Positions 55,864 through 64,000 of a stretch of 64,000 bases of DNA are shown here, one piece after another. How positions within the stretch are numbered: position 1 is the stretch's first letter; every line of letters starts with the position of its first letter. The DNA is from Thermoleophilum album (GTDB taxonomy: Bacteria > Actinomycetota > Thermoleophilia > Solirubrobacterales > Thermoleophilaceae): the NCBI RefSeq assembly GCF_028867705.1, contig NZ_CP066171.1:1116001-1180000 (forward strand), in the 5' to 3' direction. The notes under the pieces are model-generated. The model had not been told where the DNA came from, did no database searches, and saw nothing but the letters and a program-made list of their open reading frames with translations. Position numbers and translations under genes: made by a program.

Positions 55864-56904
55864 GTGAAGCTCGGACTGCACATCGGTTACTGGGGGCTCG
55901 GTCTTTCGGCTCAGGATCAGCTCGAGCTCGTGCGCGAGGCCGAGCGCGTCGGGTTCGACTCCGTGTGGTCGGCGGAGGCGTACGGGTCCGACGCGGCGAC
56001 GGTGCTCGCGTGGATAGCCGCCCAGACCGAGCGCATCCGCATCGGCTCGGCGATCTTCCAGATTCCTGCGCGCTCGCCAGCGATGTGCGCGATGACGGCA
56101 GCCACGCTCGACCACCTGTCGAACGGGCGCATGATCCTGGGCATCGGCGCCTCCGGTCCGCAGGTCGCCGAGGGCTGGCACGGTCAGCGCTTCGCCCGGC
56201 AGCTGCAGCGCACACGCGAGTACATCGAGATCGTGCGCATGGCGCTGGCCCGCGAGCGCGTCGTCTACGACGGCGAGATCTACAAGCTGCCGCTGCCTGA
56301 TGGTCCGGGGAAAGCGTTGAAGCTCACGATCTCGACCGTCCAGGAGCGAATCCCGATCTACCTGGCGGCGCTCGGCCCGAAGAACACGCAGCTCGCCGGC
56401 GAGATCGCCGACGGCTGGATTCCGACGCTGTTTTCGCCCGAGCACGTGGCACAAGCACGCGAGCTGCTCGAGGAGGGCGCGCGCCGCGCGGGTCGCAACC
56501 TTGACGGGTTCGACATCGCCCCGTCGGTGAACGTCGCGATCGACGACGACCTCGAGCGTGCCCGCGACGTGATGCGGCCGTACGTGGCGCTCTACGTCGG
56601 CGGGATGGGGTCGCGCGAGCGCAACTTCTACAACCAGCTCGTGCGCCGCTACGGCTTCGAGGAGGCGGCCGAGAAGGTCCAAACTCTCTACCTGGAGGGC
56701 AAGAAGGAAGAGGCAGCCGCTGCCCTCCCGCCCGAGCTGATCGACACCGTCACGCTCTGCGGCCCGCGCGAGCGCATCCGCGAACGGCTCGCCGTCTACA
56801 AAGAGGCGGGCGTCGGCACGCTGATGGTCACGCCGATGTCGTTCGAACCGCAGGCGCGGCTGCGTATGGTGCGCGAGCTCGCCGAGCTCGCAGCCGAGGT
56901 CTGA
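55864..56904 (+). CDS. LLM-class F420-dependent oxidoreductase
   Basis: A 346-residue luciferase-like TIM-barrel oxidoreductase. It begins LKLGLHIGYWG-like (KLGLHIGYWGLGLS) and shows ERVGFDSVWSAEAYGSDAATVLAWIAAQTERI, the SPAMCAMTAATLDHLSNGRMILGIGASGPQV cis-peptide region and IYLAALGPKNTQLAGEIADGW. Close relatives use coenzyme F420 and act on diverse substrates; FMN cannot be excluded. GTG 55864, 65 bp after the SDR gene. Confidence 0.88.
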   Translation: MKLGLHIGYWGLGLSAQDQLELVREAERVGFDSVWSAEAYGSDAATVLAWIAAQTERIRIGSAIFQIPARSPAMCAMTAATLDHLSNGRMILGIGASGPQVAEGWHGQRFARQLQRTREYIEIVRMALARERVVYDGEIYKLPLPDGPGKALKLTISTVQERIPIYLAALGPKNTQLAGEIADGWIPTLFSPEHVAQARELLEEGARRAGRNLDGFDIAPSVNVAIDDDLERARDVMRPYVALYVGGMGSRERNFYNQLVRRYGFEEAAEKVQTLYLEGKKEEAAAALPPELIDTVTLCGPRERIRERLAVYKEAGVGTLMVTPMSFEPQARLRMVRELAELAAEV

Positions 56905-56954
56905 AGGCAAGCGTCGAAAACCGAGACCGCGGGCCTACCACCCGCCCGCTGCGC

Positions 56955-58169
56955 GTGCTGCTCGCCTCGTTCGGCGACCCGGGCCACGCCTTCCCGCAGA
57001 TCGCTCTCGGTCGCGAGCTGGTGCGGCGCGGCCACCACGTCTGTTTGCAGACCTGGCGGGCTTGGCGGGAGCACGTCGAACGGGAGGGGATGCGCTTCGC
57101 CGCCGCACCCGAATACCAGGTGTTCCCGACCCGCGAGCGACCGCTCTCCCCTTACCAGGCGGCGGTGCGGGCAGCGCGCGAGACGCAGCCGCTCGTGCGC
57201 TCGTTCGCGCCTGATGTCGTCGTTGTCGACATCCTGACGGTGGCTGCCGCACTGGCGGCCGAGCGCGAGGGACTGCCCTGGATCACGCTCGTCCCCCATC
57301 TGTTGCCGTTGCCGGACCGTGCACTGCCGCCCTACGCGATCGGTGCGTTGCCGCCGCGGACAGCGGTGGGGCGCGCGTTCTGGCGGCTCTTTCGGCCGTT
57401 GTTGCGCCTCGGCGAGGAGCGTGGGCGGCGCGAGCTGAACGAAGCGCGCCGCCGTCTCGGCCTCGCGCCTCTCGCCTACCCGCACGGCGGAATCTCGCGG
57501 CTGCGTGCGTTGGTCGCGACCTTCCCGCAACTCGAGGAGGCGCGCTCCGAGCTGCCCGCATTCGCTCGCATAACCGGCCCGCTCGAATGGGAGCAGCCCT
57601 ATCCCCCCGTCGAGCTTCCGGCAGGCAGCGAGCCGCTGGTGCTGGTGGCACCGAGCACCTCCCAGGATCCCGACCACCGGCTGTTGCGCTGCGCGCTTGC
57701 CGGTCTGCGCGACGCGCCAGTGAGGGTGCTGGCGACGACCAATCGGCGGCCGCTGCGCGAGCAGGTCGAGATCGGGCGGAACACGGTCCTTGTCGACTGG
57801 GTGTCCTACTCGCAGACGATGCCACGGGCCGACCTGGTGGTCTGCCACGGCGGCCACGGTACGGTGGTTCGTTCGCTCGCGAGCGGCACCCCCGTCCTGT
57901 GCGTGCCGGCAGCGGGCGACATGGCCGAGAACGCTCTGCGCGTGGCATGGGCGGGCGCGGGTTTCGCGCTGCCCTCGCGCCTGCTGTCGCCGCGCAACCT
58001 GCGGGCAGCGGTGCTGCGCGCGCTCGCCGATCGCTCCACCCAGCGCCGTGCGAGCGAGTTCGCAGCGTGGGCTCGCGCCAATCCCGGTGGCGCGGGCGCG
58101 GCTCGCGAGGTGGAAAGGGTCGTGGAAGAGCTCCGGGGGCGGGACTCGAACCCGCAACCTACTGGTTAA
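56955..58169 (+). CDS. GT1-family (MGT-like) glycosyltransferase
   Basis: A 404-residue GT-B glycosyltransferase acting on lipid or small-molecule acceptors. The N-terminal domain starts VLLASFGDPGHAFPQIALGRELVRRGH. The C-terminal domain has the nucleotide-sugar motif LVVCHGGHGTVVRSLASGTPVLCVP and DMAENALRVAWAGAGF. GTG start. The last 13 codons run antisense through the tRNA-Asn gene and end RDSNPQPTG, a well-known translation of tRNA sequence, so the natural C-terminus is odd. Confidence 0.87.
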   Translation: MLLASFGDPGHAFPQIALGRELVRRGHHVCLQTWRAWREHVEREGMRFAAAPEYQVFPTRERPLSPYQAAVRAARETQPLVRSFAPDVVVVDILTVAAALAAEREGLPWITLVPHLLPLPDRALPPYAIGALPPRTAVGRAFWRLFRPLLRLGEERGRRELNEARRRLGLAPLAYPHGGISRLRALVATFPQLEEARSELPAFARITGPLEWEQPYPPVELPAGSEPLVLVAPSTSQDPDHRLLRCALAGLRDAPVRVLATTNRRPLREQVEIGRNTVLVDWVSYSQTMPRADLVVCHGGHGTVVRSLASGTPVLCVPAAGDMAENALRVAWAGAGFALPSRLLSPRNLRAAVLRALADRSTQRRASEFAAWARANPGGAGAAREVERVVEELRGRDSNPQPTG

Positions 58170-58203
58170 CAGCCAGCCGCTCTGCCAGTTGAGCTACCCC
58201 GGA
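58131..58203 (-). tRNA. tRNA-Asn (anticodon GTT)
   Basis: A 73-nt cloverleaf on the minus strand: acceptor TCCGGGG pairs with CCCCGGA, discriminator G. The D-arm is AGCTC-AACTGGCAGAGC and the anticodon loop CTGTTAA has GTT. The T-arm is GCGGG-TTCGAGT-CCCGC. CCA is not encoded. It lies 90 bp downstream of sigA and overlaps the 3' end of the convergent glycosyltransferase gene by 39 bp. Confidence 0.97.
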
Positions 58204-58292
58204 CCGAGTGCCCCGCCCGCGCAGCGAACCGCGCAGGCGCACGAGCGAACCCAATGCTACCTCTAGCCACGCGCGAGCCACCCGACCCCGCG

Positions 58293-59414
58293 CTAGCGGA
58301 CCTCCTCCGTCGTGCCCGCCAGTCGGCGCGCCTCCTCGAGGTTCTTGAGCAGTATCAGCGTCTTCGCCTCGATCTGGCGCACGCGCTCGCGCGTGACACC
58401 CACGTGCTTGCCGATCTCCTCGAGCGTCATGGGCCCCTCCGGCACGAGCCCGTAGCGCAGCTCCAACACACGCCGCTCCCGCCAGGGAAGCATCGCCAGC
58501 ACGCGCTGCAGATCCTCGTCTCGGATGCGCCGCGCCACGACCTCGAGCGGCGGATCCGAGTCGTCCTCGATGAAATCGCCGAGCTCGGCAGGGTCGCCGT
58601 CGTCGGAGCCGACCGGTGTCTCGAGCGACACCGGCTCCTGCCCGAGCTTGAGCAGCTCCTCGACTTTCTCCGCCGGCATCTCGACCGCTTCCGCCACTTC
58701 CTCGGTGGTGGGATCGCGGTTCAGTTTCTGCGCTAGGTCACGCCGCGCCCGCAGCACCTTGTTCAACCGCTCCACCATGTGTACCGGGATCCGGATCGTG
58801 CGCGACTGGTCGGCGAGCGCACGCGTTATCGCCTGCCGGATCCACCACGTGGCGTAGGTCGAGAACTTGTAACCGCGTCGCCAGTCGAACTTCTCGACCG
58901 CGCGGATCAGACCGACGTTGCCCTCCTGGATCAGGTCAAGGAGCGTGAGCCCGCGCCCCGTGTAGCGCTTCGCGATCGACACGACGAGACGCAGGTTGGC
59001 CTCGATCAGGGCGTTCTTGGCCGCCATGTCGTTGCGCTCGACGCGCTTGGCGAGCCGCACCTCGTCCTCCTTGGTCAGGAGCGGCACGCGCCCGATCGCT
59101 CGCAGATAGAGGCGAACGGCGTCCTCGGATGCCTCTTCCGTCGCAGGTTCGACAAGACCGGAGGTGACCACGCCGCCCTCTTCGAAGAGGTCCGGCACCC
59201 CCTCGGTCGCCTCAAGTCGCTCCTCGTGCGGCTCGCCGATCGCTTCCTCGCTGTCCCACTCGTCGCCGACGTCGGTTCGGGCCAGCTCCTCAGGTAGCTG
59301 TTCCTCGGCGGGTCCGCGACCGTTGGCGAGGCGCTCGCGCGCTGGCTGTTGCTGAGCTCGACGGCGCGGTGTTGCGGTCGAACGGGCGGCGCGCTGGTTG
59401 CGCTTGACCTTCAT
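58293..59414 (-). CDS. sigA: Primary RNA polymerase sigma factor (RpoD/SigA)
   Basis: Housekeeping sigma factor. Its 373 residues show region 1.2 ([28 protein letters not shown]) and region 2 ([50 protein letters not shown]), the latter recognising -10 DNA. Region 3 and region 4 ([34 protein letters not shown]) follow. The N-terminal 90 residues are Arg/Gln then Glu-rich. It overlaps dnaG by 4 bp (ATGA), the classical macromolecular-synthesis pairing. Confidence 0.97.
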   Translation of the reverse strand: MKVKRNQRAARSTATPRRRAQQQPARERLANGRGPAEEQLPEELARTDVGDEWDSEEAIGEPHEERLEATEGVPDLFEEGGVVTSGLVEPATEEASEDAVRLYLRAIGRVPLLTKEDEVRLAKRVERNDMAAKNALIEANLRLVVSIAKRYTGRGLTLLDLIQEGNVGLIRAVEKFDWRRGYKFSTYATWWIRQAITRALADQSRTIRIPVHMVERLNKVLRARRDLAQKLNRDPTTEEVAEAVEMPAEKVEELLKLGQEPVSLETPVGSDDGDPAELGDFIEDDSDPPLEVVARRIRDEDLQRVLAMLPWRERRVLELRYGLVPEGPMTLEEIGKHVGVTRERVRQIEAKTLILLKNLEEARRLAGTTEEVR

Positions 59415-61357
59415 CGCGTGCGACTCCCGAGCATGCGGTCGAGCGCGGCGAGCAGTTCCTGACGCTCGCGCACGAGCTGCGCGCGCTCCTCGGGCGCCAG
59501 CCGCGCTGGCGCCGACGTGAGCCGCCGTTCGACGGCACGCAGTTGGAGTTGCAAGAGCTGCGTTTCGAGCAGAGCTTCGTCGCTGCGGCCGCGGGCCTGC
59601 GCTGCATGGACGACTTCGGTCATCGCTTTGGCGATCGCCGCCCCATCGCGCTCGGCTTTAGCGATCGGATCGTCGAACCCGCTCCGCAGGAGGTCGAACA
59701 GGCGGCGCCACAGCGGCGAGGCGAACAGGTCGCGCGACGCCCGCTCGAGGGCAGCGCGCCCGCCATCGCCAGCGGCAAGAGCGGCGACAAGAAACTCGCG
59801 CTCGGCTGCGTGAGGATCGGGCGCTGGCGGGGTCGGGCCGAGGTGGGCCCCGCCACGCGTGCTCGCACCCGCGCCTGCTCGATCGGCGCCGGCACCGGCG
59901 CTTCGCGCCGCCCTTCCCGCGCGCCCGCTACTGGTACTGCCATCGGCGGTTGGGCGGGGCGCCGCCAGCGCATGCTGCGTTTCGCGTAAGCGCGCCCAAA
60001 CCCAGGCTGGCGGAAGCTCGAGCTGGTCGCACAATTCGTCGACGAGCCGGCGAGTGCGGTGTCGCCCTGCGTCCGTGCTAGCGATCAAGCGGAGCGCCTC
60101 CTCTGCTGCGCGGTCTCGCGCGTCCGGGTCCTCTGCGTCGGCATCGGCAAGGAGGCGCGACACTTGATACTCGAGCAGCGGTTTCGCGCTCGCGACAGCG
60201 TTTTGCACGACCTCGGTGGCGCCCTCCGCTACGAGGTCGGCAGGATCCTTGCCAGCGGGAAGGACGGCGATGCGCAGCTCGAGACTCTCGGCACCGGCGA
60301 TCTCTCCGGCGCGGCTCATCGCCGCTAGCCCGGCCGGGTCGGGATCGAAGGCGAGCACGGCGCGGGGCGCGAGACGGGCAATCTCTGCGAGCTGCTCGCC
60401 GGTCAGCGCAGTGCCCATCGCGGCGACCGTCTCCGGCAGCCCGGCCTGGTGGAGAGCGAGCGCGTCAACGTAACCTTCGACGACGATCACGCGCCCCCCA
60501 CGCGACGCGGCCGCACGCGCCCGGTCGAGTCCGAACAACGCGCGGCGCTTGCGAAAGAGCTCGGTCTCGGGACTGTTCAGATACTTCGGGCCGGCGGGGC
60601 TGCGGCTCACGAACGGCCCGGCTGGTTCCCCCGCCCGCTGCGGCGCGCGGTCACCGCTGCCGGCGCCCGTCCCCGCGCTGTCAGCGCCGTCGAGGGTTCG
60701 CGCGCCGAAACCGAGGACGCGCCCGCGGCGGTCACAGATCGGGAAGGTGACACGCGCACGGAAGCGGTCGTAGAGACCGCGCTTACCCTGCGAGGCGAGA
60801 CCGGCTGCGGTGAGCTCGTCGTCGCTGAAACCCTGGCCGCGCGCAGCCGTGACGAGACGATCCCACGCGCCGGGTGCGAAGCCGACACGAAACTCCCGCA
60901 ACACGCGCTCGTCGAGACGCCGCTCGCCCAGCAGATAGCGCCGCGCTCGCTCCGCCTCGGCCGACTCCCACAGCGCCCGCTGGTAATAGGACGCGGCCCG
61001 TTCGAGCAGCTCGAACAGGCGCTGGCGCCGCCGCTCGCCGCGGTCGCTCGCCCCCGCGCCCCGCTCGCGCTCGAGTTCGACACCGAAGCGCGCGGCGAGG
61101 TGTTCCACGGCCGCGACGAAGTCGAGCGCTTCGGTCTCCTCGACGAAACGGATCGCGTCGCCGCTCGCGCCGCAACCGAAGCAGTGGTAGAGCTTCTCCT
61201 CGGCATTGACCGAGAACGACGGCGTGCGCTCGTCGTGGAAGGGGCAGAGCCCCACCCAGCGGCTCCCGACGCGCTTGAGCTCTGTGCGCTCGCCGACCAG
61301 CGCGACCATGTCGATCGCGTCGCGCAACCGGTCGAGCGATGCGCGCGTGAAAGGCAT
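59411..61357 (-). CDS. dnaG: DNA primase DnaG
   Basis: Makes RNA primers at the replication fork. The 648 residues comprise the zinc-binding domain ([11 protein letters not shown] with [15 protein letters not shown]) and the TOPRIM RNA-polymerase core ([26 protein letters not shown]). Between residues 470 and 520 is an Ala/Gly/Arg/Ser linker, then a helical C-terminal domain for helicase contact. It follows dgt by 19 bp and overlaps sigA. Confidence 0.97.
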   Translation of the reverse strand: MPFTRASLDRLRDAIDMVALVGERTELKRVGSRWVGLCPFHDERTPSFSVNAEEKLYHCFGCGASGDAIRFVEETEALDFVAAVEHLAARFGVELERERGAGASDRGERRRQRLFELLERAASYYQRALWESAEAERARRYLLGERRLDERVLREFRVGFAPGAWDRLVTAARGQGFSDDELTAAGLASQGKRGLYDRFRARVTFPICDRRGRVLGFGARTLDGADSAGTGAGSGDRAPQRAGEPAGPFVSRSPAGPKYLNSPETELFRKRRALFGLDRARAAASRGGRVIVVEGYVDALALHQAGLPETVAAMGTALTGEQLAEIARLAPRAVLAFDPDPAGLAAMSRAGEIAGAESLELRIAVLPAGKDPADLVAEGATEVVQNAVASAKPLLEYQVSRLLADADAEDPDARDRAAEEALRLIASTDAGRHRTRRLVDELCDQLELPPAWVWARLRETQHALAAPRPTADGSTSSGRAGRAARSAGAGADRAGAGASTRGGAHLGPTPPAPDPHAAEREFLVAALAAGDGGRAALERASRDLFASPLWRRLFDLLRSGFDDPIAKAERDGAAIAKAMTEVVHAAQARGRSDEALLETQLLQLQLRAVERRLTSAPARLAPEERAQLVRERQELLAALDRMLGSRTR

Positions 61358-61376
61358 CGACGCCGGGCCGCGCCCG

Positions 61377-62435
61377 CTAGAACCCCTTGGGCACGGCCAA
61401 CTCCTCGAACGCGCGGATGGCGAAGCGATCGGTCATACCGGCGAGCCAGTCGATCACCCGGTCGGCCAGGTCGGCACCGGGCGCCAGCGCCGGCGGCGGG
61501 TTCTCGACGTAGTAGTCGAACAAGGCTCGCAGCATGCGCTCGATGCGCGGCTGTTCCCGTTGCGCCTCGTCGTCCAGGTAGACGCGCTCGAACATGAAGG
61601 CGCGCAAGCGCGCCATCGCCGCGCCGACCTCCTCGCCCTGCACGATGTCGCCGGCCCGTGCCGAATGGTCGATGAGGTCGCGCACGAGCGTCTCGATGCG
61701 CTCGGAGCCGGTCTCGCCGAGCAGCGCGATCTCTTCCGCCGGCAGCTCCTCGCGGCGCAGCACGCCCGCGCGCAAAGCGTCGTCGATGTCGTGGTTGATG
61801 TAGGCGATGCGGTCGACGAGCCGCACGATCTTGCCCTCCAACGTGCTCGGCTCTTCAGGCCCGGTGTGGTGCAGGATGCCGTCGCGCACCTGGGCTGTGA
61901 GGTTGAGCCCCTGCCCGTCGCGCTCGAGAACGTCGACAACGCGCAGCGAGTGCTCGTTGTGGCGGAAGCGGCGGCCGAAGTGCTGGCGGGCGCACTCGTC
62001 GAGTACCGCCTCGCCGATGTGGCCGAACGGGGCGTGCCCGAGATCGTGGCCAAGGCAGATCGCCTCGGTGAGATCCTCGTTTAGACCGAGCGCGCGCGCG
62101 ACGTTGCGGGCGATACCGCACGTCTCGAGCGTGTGCGTGAGGCGCGTGCGGTAGTGGTCGCCCTCGGGAGCGATGAAGACCTGCGTTTTGTGTTTCAGGC
62201 GACGGAACGCTTTCGAGTGGACGATGCGGTCGCGATCGCGCTGGAACGGTGTGCGGTGGGTGGAGTCGGGCTCGGGGCGCAAGCGGCGAGCCGGGTACGA
62301 ACGCTGCGCAAGGGGCGAGAGCAAGAGATCCTCGGCACGTTCGATGCGCTCGCGGAAGCGTTCGCCGCGAATCGAGATCTCGCCGCTAGCCGCTGTTGGA
62401 GGGTGCTTCTGCAAGTTCACTGGCACCTGTGCCAC
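61377..62435 (-). CDS. dgt: Deoxyguanosinetriphosphate triphosphohydrolase-like HD protein
   Basis: A 352-residue HD-domain dNTPase-like protein. Visible are SKAFRRLKHKTQVF, TRLTHTLETCGIARNVARALGL, the HD pair GHDLGHAPFGHIGE, the HNEHSLRVVDVLE metal region and LVDRIAYINHDIDDA. Such proteins hydrolyse dNTPs to nucleosides and triphosphate and often precede dnaG in Gram-positives, as here. ATG 62435; the first 25 residues are not conserved. Confidence 0.94.
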   Translation of the reverse strand: MAQVPVNLQKHPPTAASGEISIRGERFRERIERAEDLLLSPLAQRSYPARRLRPEPDSTHRTPFQRDRDRIVHSKAFRRLKHKTQVFIAPEGDHYRTRLTHTLETCGIARNVARALGLNEDLTEAICLGHDLGHAPFGHIGEAVLDECARQHFGRRFRHNEHSLRVVDVLERDGQGLNLTAQVRDGILHHTGPEEPSTLEGKIVRLVDRIAYINHDIDDALRAGVLRREELPAEEIALLGETGSERIETLVRDLIDHSARAGDIVQGEEVGAAMARLRAFMFERVYLDDEAQREQPRIERMLRALFDYYVENPPPALAPGADLADRVIDWLAGMTDRFAIRAFEELAVPKGF

Positions 62436-62505
62436 TGCCAGATGATCGCAGCTGGTCGGGCCGGCATCCTCGCGCTGCTCGCGCGGTGCGCCCTCCTCTC
62501 CGACG

Positions 62506-63246
62506 CTAGGCGACCCTCCGCAGCTGGACGTGGGCGTGGTGTTCGACCATCGCCCCTAGGGCACGGTCAACACGGGCGAGCACGTCGGGTGGCGCCTCGG
62601 GAGCTTCGCGCAACGGGCGGGCCAGCGCTTGCACGGCGAAGGTGTGCTCGGCAACCCCAAAGGCGAGACCGTGACGGGCGCAGCGCTCGCAGACGATTCC
62701 ACCGTCGCCCGGCGAAAAACCAGCGAGCGGAAATGTTCCCGGGCCGTCGCGCAGCGCGCGCCCGCAGCTTGCGCAGTGCGCAAGCTCGGGTGCGAAACCG
62801 GCGGCGAGCATCAGCTTGAGCCGAAAGGCGAGAGCGAAGCTGCGGCTGGCACGCTGCGGCTCGCAGTCGAGCAGCGCCAGCGCGTTCGCGAGCAGGTTGT
62901 AGGCGGAGCGGTTCGGGTCTGCGGCATCGAGCAGCCGCGCTGTCGCTTCGGCACTCTCGAGCGCGCAGCGCAGGGCTTCGCGGTGCTCGCGCAAGCGTGC
63001 GTGGGCGCACACCGTGTCGACGCTCGAGAGCGTGTAGAGATCGCTGTTGCCCGGGCGCAACACGAGCTGGGCGCGCACCAAAAGCTCGAGCCGACCGGCG
63101 CGCCGTGAGCGCGCTCGGCGCACGCCTTTGGCGATCGCCGCGATCCGCCCGAGCTCGCGCGAGTAAAGGTGCAGGACGCGGTCGGCCTCGCCGTAGCGGA
63201 TCGACCGCACGACGATCGCTTCGCACTGGCAGGGTCGTCGCGCCAC
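62506..63246 (-). CDS. recO: DNA repair protein RecO
   Basis: Loads RecA with RecFR in gap repair. The 246 residues show an OB-fold N-terminus (EAIVVRSIRYGEADRVLHLYSRELG, AIAKGVRRARSRRAGRLE) and a four-cysteine zinc site (HCASCGRAL with IVCERCARHG). A C-terminal helical domain follows. GTG 63246 is divergent from glutaredoxin with 20 bp between the two start codons. Confidence 0.93.
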   Translation of the reverse strand: MARRPCQCEAIVVRSIRYGEADRVLHLYSRELGRIAAIAKGVRRARSRRAGRLELLVRAQLVLRPGNSDLYTLSSVDTVCAHARLREHREALRCALESAEATARLLDAADPNRSAYNLLANALALLDCEPQRASRSFALAFRLKLMLAAGFAPELAHCASCGRALRDGPGTFPLAGFSPGDGGIVCERCARHGLAFGVAEHTFAVQALARPLREAPEAPPDVLARVDRALGAMVEHHAHVQLRRVA

Positions 63247-63251
63247 GCCCC

Positions 63252-63257
63252 TACACT
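63252..63257 (+). promoter_or_regulatory. -10 hexamer of the glutaredoxin gene (leaderless type)
   Basis: TACACT ends 9 nt before ATG 63267, the same distance as TACAAT before ATG 27797. The transcript would begin at or within 3 nt of the start codon. Confidence 0.55.
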
Positions 63258-63266
63258 GTGGCGGCG

Positions 63267-63563
63267 ATGGCGGACGAAACCAGTAGCGGTGCGACCGCCC
63301 GCGGGCAGACCGCGCAGGTCGTCGTGTACACCACCGAGCCGTGCGCGTACTGCGTCCAGGCGAAGCGCCTGCTCGACGCGCGTGGCATTCCCTACACCGA
63401 GGTGAACCTCGCCCGCGATCCGTCCGGTCGCGCCGAGCTCGTCGCCCTGACAGGCCGCTATACGTTCCCTCAAGTCGTCGTCGGTGGACGGTCGGTAGGC
63501 GGTTTCAGCGAGCTGCTCGCAGCCGACCGCGCCGGGCGTTTGCGCGACCTGCTCGCCGCCTGA
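63267..63563 (+). CDS. Glutaredoxin-like protein
   Basis: A 98-residue thioredoxin-fold protein. The redox motif is EPCAYCVQAKRLL (CAYC in place of the usual CPYC), with YTFPQVVVGGRSVGGFSEL carrying the cis-proline TFPQV and the glutathione-binding-like GG motif. The first 15 residues are not conserved. As many actinomycetes use mycothiol, a mycoredoxin-like role is possible, but CAYC fits both. The 3' end overlaps mutM. Confidence 0.9.
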   Translation: MADETSSGATARGQTAQVVVYTTEPCAYCVQAKRLLDARGIPYTEVNLARDPSGRAELVALTGRYTFPQVVVGGRSVGGFSELLAADRAGRLRDLLAA

Positions 63564-64000
63564 CAGCGGCCACAAAAGTAGGTTCCGCGACCGGCGATCC
63601 GTTCTTTGCGCACGGCCGTTCCGCAGCGCGGGCACGGCAACCCTGCACGGCGGTGCACGAGGAACTCGTTCTGGAAGTTGCCGCGCCTCCCGTCGGGGTG
63701 GCGGAAGTCGTCGATCGAGGCACCGCCGTGCTCGATCCCGGCGCGGAGCGCATCGCGAATCCCCGCCACCAGCCGCTCCAGGTCGCGGCGCAGCAGGCGG
63801 CCGGCCGGTCGCGCGGGATGGATGCCGGCCCGGAACAGCGCCTCGTCGGCATAGATGTTCCCGATCCCCGCGACCGTGCGCTGGTCGAGCAGTAGGGCCT
63901 TTACCGGCGCCCGCCGTCGCGCGAACGCCCGTGCGAGCACCGTCGCGTCGAAGGCATTGGAGAGCGGTTCCGGACCGAGGCGGTCGAGCAGCTGGGCGGC
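63470..64000 (-). CDS. mutM: Formamidopyrimidine-DNA glycosylase (5' end outside window)
   Basis: Removes oxidised purines such as 8-oxoguanine. Only the C-terminal part is visible: LLLDQRTVAGIGNIYADEALFRAGIHP (helix-two-turn-helix with the lysine/asparagine region), ASIDDFRHPDGRRGNFQNEFLVHRR, and the zinc finger CPRCG...FCGRC that binds DNA. Homologues normally stop a few residues later; here the frame continues 27 residues (Ser/Arg/Pro/Thr-rich) antisense over the glutaredoxin gene. The catalytic N-terminal proline lies beyond the edge. Confidence 0.92.
   Translation of the reverse strand, partial: AAQLLDRLGPEPLSNAFDATVLARAFARRRAPVKALLLDQRTVAGIGNIYADEALFRAGIHPARPAGRLLRRDLERLVAGIRDALRAGIEHGGASIDDFRHPDGRRGNFQNEFLVHRRAGLPCPRCGTAVRKERIAGRGTYFCGRCQAASRSRKRPARSAASSSLKPPTDRPPTTT

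Overview
The window is an ordinary, gene-dense stretch of the chromosome of a high-GC actinomycete-type bacterium. Actinobacterial integration host factor (mIHF) next to gmk-rpoZ-coaBC, PyrR control, a primary sigma factor beside dnaG, an F420-type LLM oxidoreductase, tRNAs without encoded CCA and very GC-rich third codon positions point to Actinomycetota. The deep-branching class Thermoleophilia is the best guess, by inference. I see no insertion sequence, phage gene, CRISPR array or replication origin.

Layout. 1-7.9 kb (minus): the classical translation operon rimP-nusA-ylxR-infB-DUF503-rbfA-nrnA-truB-ribF (ribF runs off the left edge), preceded by a leader hairpin with a U-run. 8.2-10.4 kb: a secreted protein of unknown function, dtd, a YbjN-like gene and a TPR gene. 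10.6-13.1 kb (minus): mihF-gmk-rpoZ-coaBC. 13.6-23.1 kb (minus): the pyrimidine operon pyrR-pyrB-pyrC-hydrolase-carA-carB-pyrK-pyrD. Its leader carries a PyrR RNA target whose lower stem pairs with the Shine-Dalgarno sequence. 23.3-27.7 kb: RNase Z, tRNA-Arg, a zinc-ribbon protein, a sugar-nucleotide dehydratase, and a SAM-I riboswitch followed by a threonine-synthase homologue and a MoaD-like sulfur carrier. 27.8-34.5 kb (plus): corA, HIT hydrolase, phosphomannomutase, MFS exporter, metallo-beta-lactamase hydrolase, lipid kinase. 34.6-53.7 kb (mainly minus): relA/spoT, recJ, an iron-regulated lipoprotein, secDF, ruvCAB, yebC, an M29 aminopeptidase, pdxST, an RpiR regulator, a sugar-1-phosphate nucleotidyltransferase and a glycosyltransferase, with rmlC on plus. 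53.8-58.2 kb: two tRNA genes flank a thioredoxin-like lipoprotein, an SDR, an LLM oxidoreductase and a GT1 glycosyltransferase. 58.3-64 kb: sigA-dnaG-dgt, recO, glutaredoxin and mutM (cut by the right edge).

Most notable observations. (1) SAM-I riboswitch + threonine-synthase homologue + sulfur carrier is best read as the MetM/MetO route to homocysteine from O-phosphohomoserine, not as threonine synthesis. (2) gmk and pyrR have no in-frame ATG, GTG or TTG at a position that preserves the protein; the best start candidates are AUA (overlapping the mihF stop codon) and AUC (behind strong SD sequences). (3) PyrR probably controls its own operon by hiding the ribosome-binding site. (4) NusA ends in a Cys/His knuckle-like extension. 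(5) A DtxR/IdeR-type box precedes a P19-like lipoprotein. (6) Several plus- and minus-strand genes look leaderless, with a -10 hexamer 7-11 nt before the start codon.
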